Below, in pieces: positions 59,286 through 64,000 of a stretch of 64,000 nucleotides of DNA. The notes beneath the pieces were generated by a model that saw only the letters and a list, made by a program, of their open reading frames with translations, ran no database searches and had not been told where the DNA came from. The DNA is from Impatiens glandulifera. Lineage: Eukaryota > Streptophyta > Magnoliopsida > Ericales > Balsaminaceae. The stretch covers positions 1 through 64,000 of the forward strand of contig NW_025919156.1 in the NCBI RefSeq assembly GCF_907164915.1, read 5' to 3'. How positions within the stretch are numbered: position 1 is the stretch's first letter; the number at the start of each line of letters is the position of its first letter. The position numbers and the translations under genes were made by a program.

Positions 59286-62200
59286 TTAGGGTCCTTCCCT
59301 TTTCAACACTTTATCTGCATCACCTACAATCATTGGTTCTCCATTTAGGATGTTATGGAAACGAGTGATCGCTCGGCCTCCACTACCTCCACCTCTATCG
59401 CCTCCACATCCTGAACCTCTTTTTGTTGGTCTACAACCGTCTTCATCATCTCCAACAGTAGCAACATCTTTTCGATTTGATTTTAATCGAGTTCCTCTAG
59501 AAGGCGTTGAATCTCCTCTTGTGCTTCCTTCCCCCTTTTTAACATTATCAGGTTCAGCAACAACAAAAGCTCTTTCCATCTTAGCAACAACTTCTGCTTC
59601 TTCTCTAGCTTGAAATTCCCTTGCAACTGAGTCAGCCATCTCCAGTCGCTCAGCTTCTACTCTATTTAATGCGTTTGACATTTCCATCATTTTAGCCTTA
59701 ATGAGTTCCATTGCTGATGTAAAATCTTGTTGAAGCTCCAAGGTGAAAGTCTTGGTTTCAGCATCATGCTCCGATTGTCAATTAAATAAATTCTTTTCAA
59801 ACCTCTTATGCTAAGTATTCAAATTTTTTACTTCATATGTATTTCTCTTCAGGATTTCTTCCGTTTCTCTTTGGGTAGAAAGAATATAAGACACATCTTC
59901 TTTACTTGAAGTAGACCCCTTCTCAAGATTAGCCAATCTGGATGATATGTCCAGCATATTCCGCTGTATAGAATTCATCGCATCCAAGATATAATTACAA
60001 AAGTTTTCTCCTCTAGGAGAAGCTTCTTTAGAAGATCGAGCAACTGAACATACGACTTGGTAACAAGTTTGGGCAGTGTGAATGGGACTCACATGCACAT
60101 TTACTTGTAAAGAACGCTCTAGTTCTTTATTTTTTTAGAGGGGAAAAGGGAGCCTTTGATGCATCCTTAGACTGATCTTCTTCATTTAGAATTTCGACAC
60201 ATACCTGATGAATACGTTCTGAAATATCTTCAAAATGAAGAGGTAGATCAGGAACTTTGTCAACAATGTCAGTCGGTGTCTTGATGGGGGATGATGTAGG
60301 AGAAGGAATTGGACTTTTTTCCACAGGTGGAGATTGTACTTCTTCTGAAGATGTGGATGAAGATGACTCATGTTTATCATATTGTTCCCCCTCAATAGAG
60401 GGAATCTTCTCAGAATCTGTTTCCTTCAAAGGTCCCCCCTTATCTTCTGATCCATGTGATTGATAAGCTAAATCGACTAATTCTTCCTCAATTAACGAAG
60501 ATTTTTCTTCTTCAAGAATAGGAGGAGCCACCTCAGATGTCTCCTTTTATGGAATAGGCGTCTGAATAGCTTCAACAACAATTGCCTCTTCTTCTAAGTT
60601 AATTTCAGATTGAACCAAGACCGGGGTCTATTCAACAATGCGCTGGGCCATTAACTGCTTTTCTTTAAATTAAAGATTGGCCAGATAAACAGGATAGGTA
60701 TCAGTCTGCTCCTCTTCTTCAAAAATAGATTGATCACCTTCAAAGATCTGCATCAGCTCATCTTGACTGAAAGACAAATCATCAAACAAATTCAGCCTAA
60801 AAGACTCGGTGCAGTGAACGTGTTGAAGGACTATTGAGCAATAATTGTACATAATCAGGTCAAGTGGCTTCAAAGCATTCTACTCTGCAAGAGTGGGAAA
60901 AAGAATACGTCCCATAATATTGGCCACCACTAAATCCTTTCTTTTGGGGGCTTCATAGTCTTCATCCGTCATTGCCCATTTCAGGACTCTCTTCTTCATC
61001 TTAATCAATTTCTTCCATTCTTTCTCAATTTTACCTTCGGAAATAATTTCATCAAATTGAGTGACTAACCTAGGTATCGAAGATTTGAATCTTCTCAGCC
61101 GCTTTCACTTCAACTTTCTCCATGATGAGATAACAATGCAACTGGCCTCCGAAACCTTTTCCGGAATTTCTTTAGGAAGGCCTTTTTCCTTTCCAGGAAC
61201 TACAGCTGGTTTGGGAGTTGGCAAGGTTCTTTGATGGGTAATGCAAGAGCGCCCCTAAATGCTCTCATAATTTTGTAAGGGGACATATCCTTCGGAATGG
61301 CTCCTTCTGGAAGTGTAGACACTACTCCCTTTCCCTTAACAGCGGGTTGAACTTAAACAATTTTGTCAACAATCGGCTCAACATTCGGCTTAATTGGTGC
61401 TTGTTCAGAAGATATAACAGAAGCAAGAGTTGGAGCAATTACGTATTGTGTTTCATTAACAGAAATTTTGCCTTTATTAGTAGCCTCAGCTGCTACTGAT
61501 TCTTTAGGAAGGACAGACGATAAATCCCTATCAAAGCATTCAATATTTGGACCAACTGTCTCAACATTCGGCTCTTCATCTTGTTCCAACACAGGAACAT
61601 CAATACTACGAACTACGGCCAGAGGGGAAGAGGAAATTACCTTGTTAGACTTCTTAGAAACCTTAGATGCCTTAGACTCCTTAGACTCTTTAGAACCTTT
61701 CGTCTGATTGACAACAGGACCAGAAGATTTAGCCTGCTTCTTCATCGGGCTGGGGGGGAGAAAAGGACGATATTGGAATAGCGGCAAGAGGATGAATTCC
61801 TTGTCTTGCCTGGAGTCTACTGCTCTAGAATCCTTCTTCAACGTACACTTTTGGATATTTGTACTAGCCGTAGATTCCATGACTGATTTGGCTCTTTTAG
61901 CCCCCGTAGAGTGAATGGATGTAACTAGGCGCTCAGACCGAGTGACCGACTGGCCACCTGTCTATTGGATAGATGATCCAGAAATCATGTCCTTCGAGTG
62001 CTTCAATCTTGCAAGGGTTCTCGTCATGGAGAAGTTAGTGAAGATGCGACTAGGGTTAATAGCATCACCCTCTCCTATAGGAACACCTAGATGCTCCATA
62101 AACCACCGAGTTGGATAGAGAAACCCACACTCTACTTGTTCCTTGAATAAACCAACATGCATAGATTTGAAAATAAAGTAGAATCCTAGTTGATCGACAT

Positions 62201-62709
62201 ACCTTTTGAATAACCATCAAATAATCAAAACGGTCTTGGTTGTACAAGTCGAACGAACCTGCCCTGCCCTGAAGAGCCTTCACTACAATGTCATTTAGAA
62301 GAATAAAATGCGACTTTAGGGCCTCCTTCTTCCCGTTTAATCTGATAGAACTGTCATTGTTTGAGAAGAAGATTTGTATTTCTGAAATAGTTTCATCTAG
62401 AAGCGTTGTGTCAAAGGTGTGACCCTCCGATGGAAGTTCACAGAAATTAGTATACACCGATTTACCGAATGAGATAGACTTTCTATTGATCGTCTCCGTT
62501 ATCGAATCTCCGACCACATTCTCCGTGTTGAAGAACTCACGGACCTCATTTTCATAGAAAACGTAAGGACCGCCGAGATACTTCCGAAGACTAGAGTACT
62601 CAAGAGAATGGAACATACCCACGATATCTTGTTGATCAAAAGAGTAGACAAAATCAAAATCTAGATGCAGGGTGTTGTGAGAAAGAGAGATAAGCTTCTT
62701 GTCATCCAT
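59286..62709 (-). pseudogene. SV4 extra downstream ORF (long form, ~1,140 codons), broken
   Basis: ATG at 62,709 (MDDKKLISLSHNTLHLDFDF). The N-terminal domain is as in SV3: EYSSLRKYLGG, EVREFFNTENVVGDSI, ELPSEGH, FILLNDIVVKALQGRAGSF. A shift near 62,200 moves the frame; 62,162-61,962 continues (FMEHLGVPIGEGDAIN matches FMEHLGVPVGEPEQIN-type sequence in SV3), then a Lys/Ser linker (61,880-61,353), an acidic stretch (60,531-60,127), helical segments (60,098-59,811; 59,741-59,560) and a Gly/Arg-rich tail ending GRAITRFHNILNGEP. Same architecture as SV3, so the long form is ancestral to at least two subfamilies. No membrane segments. Confidence 0.7.
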
Positions 62710-63740
62710 TTTTTAGAATAAGAGATGAAGATGAACAATATTTCTTAGAGAGAAGGTAGATAGAAAGCTAGGGTTCTAAGAAAATTGTAAGCGTAAGAAT
62801 CCATAACACATGCAAAATGTCCTTAAATAGAATTTGAAAACTCACAACTTTAACCGTCACTTTTTGAGAAAGAAACCAATCAATTAATTTTTGACACCTT
62901 TTCCCAAAAGTAGTCATTATTAACTCAATTTTTACCAAAAAATCTTAATATTTAAGGGTATATACGTCATTTTCTTTAACGTTGACAGACATGTGTCTTC
63001 AAGTTATTCGTAAGGAAAAATGACGGTTTTAATGTTTGGGCGGGAAAATCAGAATACAACGCATATATCGATGATAGCTATCCTCATTTAGTCCGAAGAT
63101 GAAACATCTAACTGCACACGTAGTTAGACATCTACATTCTGGTTTTATGTTGGATGGACGTCTATTAAACACAAGAGTCTATGAGACACATGCGTCTAAT
63201 CACGTTTTTCTTATAGACGTCTAGGCGTCTATTAGACGTAGACATCTAATTACGCTTAAACAACACATGTTAGACGTGTGTCTTGTTAGACGTGAGCGTC
63301 TAATTACGCTTGTCTTACATACGTCTAAACGTCTGAAGATGAAGCGTCTAACTGCACACGTAGTTAGACGTCTAACTTGCTTCTACATTCTGGTGTTATG
63401 TTGGATAGATGTCTATTAGACGCAATAGTCTATTAGACACAGGCGTACGCTTAAACAACATGTGTTAGATGTGTGTCTGGTTAGACATGAGCGTCTAACT
63501 ACGCTTTTCTTATATACGTTTAAACGTCTATTAGACTCAGACATCTAACCTGCGTAGGTTATAAACCAAAGCAATTATCCAATATAGAAGCACAGACATC
63601 ATAAGAAAATATACGTCTATGGACTGATTAAAGCTTTCGTCTGCGTGCATCTGTCTGATCATTTTAAATATTGAACTTCACCCTCAATTTATGCATATTT
63701 AAAATAAATAAGTAAACAAATGATTTGAGGTCCTCAAGAC
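62710..63740 (-). other. SV4 spacer between pol end and extra ORF
   Basis: Contains a dense TTAGACGT/ACGTCTAA cluster at 63,090-63,560 with two related ~200-bp blocks (GAAGATGAAACATCTAACTGCACACG at 63,100 and its relative at 63,335). Otherwise AT-rich. Confidence 0.6.
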
Positions 63741-64000
63741 CAAAAATAATTTTAAGGAAGAAAAACTTAGTCCATAGGAATGGCAAATGTGCCACTTGTT
63801 GATCTATTGGAGCATGTTCTCATAAGAGTGTGCTCCAAGTTTCCTCCATGCAACTATCATGTATCACCTACATAAAAATATATTTATAGATTTTCGTACC
63901 CACATTCACTTGGGTCCTCGGTCAATCATACCCTTAGGAATCCATATTTGAGTTATTCTGATGGATTTTTCATTTTGTGTTGTGATTAGTGTGTATGATT
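63741..64000 (-). pseudogene. SV4 gag/pol remnant
   Basis: On the minus strand 64,000-63,870 reads KSIRITQIWIPKGMIDRGPK-stop-MWV, the end of gag with TGA at 63,908-63,906 in the same place as in SV1 and SV2. Near 63,840 it joins the last part of RNase H (EHAPIDQQVAHLPF, corresponding to EHVPTDQQTADIFTKP in SV1). Protease to RNase H are missing. Confidence 0.7.

Larger units (their letters stand above)
57579..64000 (-). mobile_element. SV4: Sirevirus-type element, pol mostly deleted, 5' end outside the window
   Basis: Minus strand: gag/pol border (64,000-63,850), then directly the last RNase H codons (63,84x-63,74x), spacer, long extra ORF, PPT and 3' LTR (59,146-57,579). Compared with SV1, everything from just before the protease motif to the end of RNase H is absent, a deletion of about 3 kb of pol. 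Gag end, spacer motif cluster and extra ORF are kept. Confidence 0.85.

Overview
The window is repeat-dense DNA from a eudicot nuclear genome. I see no convincing host protein gene, tRNA or rRNA. The evidence is Ty1/copia elements of the Sirevirus (Maximus/SIRE) type, a nested Ty3/gypsy gag-only element, remnants of a Ty3/gypsy Tat-lineage pol, a DUF4283 LINE-like ORF1 element and a satellite of about 78 bp. The extra downstream ORF of the Sireviruses carries a domain I associate with plant 'putative transposon protein' ORFs that I remember as common in Lamiales. That host assignment is a guess.

Layout. 1-953: ~78-bp satellite. 954-14,653: Sirevirus SV1 on the minus strand, inserted in the satellite with a GTACA duplication, and itself split by a plus-strand gag-only Ty3/gypsy element (TG1, 7,297-10,336, GAATG duplication). 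14,654-14,935: satellite resumes. 15,002-15,501: a gap of exactly 500 N. 15,731-21,669: SV3, only the 3' half of a plus-strand Sirevirus (downstream ORF and 3' LTR). 21,670-23,358 (A) and 37,352-~40,090 (B): diverged copies of one long dispersed repeat in inverted orientation, forming a long palindrome centred near 37.18 kb. A LINE-like ORF1 element is inserted near the palindrome centre (TTGAACCA duplication; 23,359-24,999 and 36,112-36,994). Sirevirus SV2 (25,000-35,493, plus strand) is inserted in that LINE and is followed by a second gag start and a 105-bp repeat of the target flank that contains the uninterrupted target site. 40,530-43,230: inverted satellite. 43,290-46,440: decayed Tat-type protease/RT/RNase H, minus. 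47,055-48,170: decayed DUF7745-like ORF, plus. 48,225-51,690: two more copies of the A/B repeat (C and D). 51,690-55,339: mostly decayed or unassigned, with an AT-rich stretch at 53.1-53.9 kb. 55,340-57,578: second LINE-like copy, minus. 57,579-64,000: SV4, minus, a Sirevirus with most of pol deleted, running off the window.

The Sireviruses share a plan: LTR of 1.6-2.3 kb, PBS matching initiator tRNA-Met, gag, pol, a spacer, an extra sense ORF, PPT, LTR. Upstream of the TATA-like box each LTR carries a tandem array built from TTAGACGT/ACGTCTAA half-palindromes; the array unit differs between subfamilies. SV1 and SV2 share several disabling changes (gag without zinc knuckle, gag/pol stops, RT frameshift, RNase H stop), so they look like products of an already defective source moved in trans. 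All coding sequences except the TG1 gag-protease ORF are broken. Names SV1-4, TG1 and A-D are local labels.
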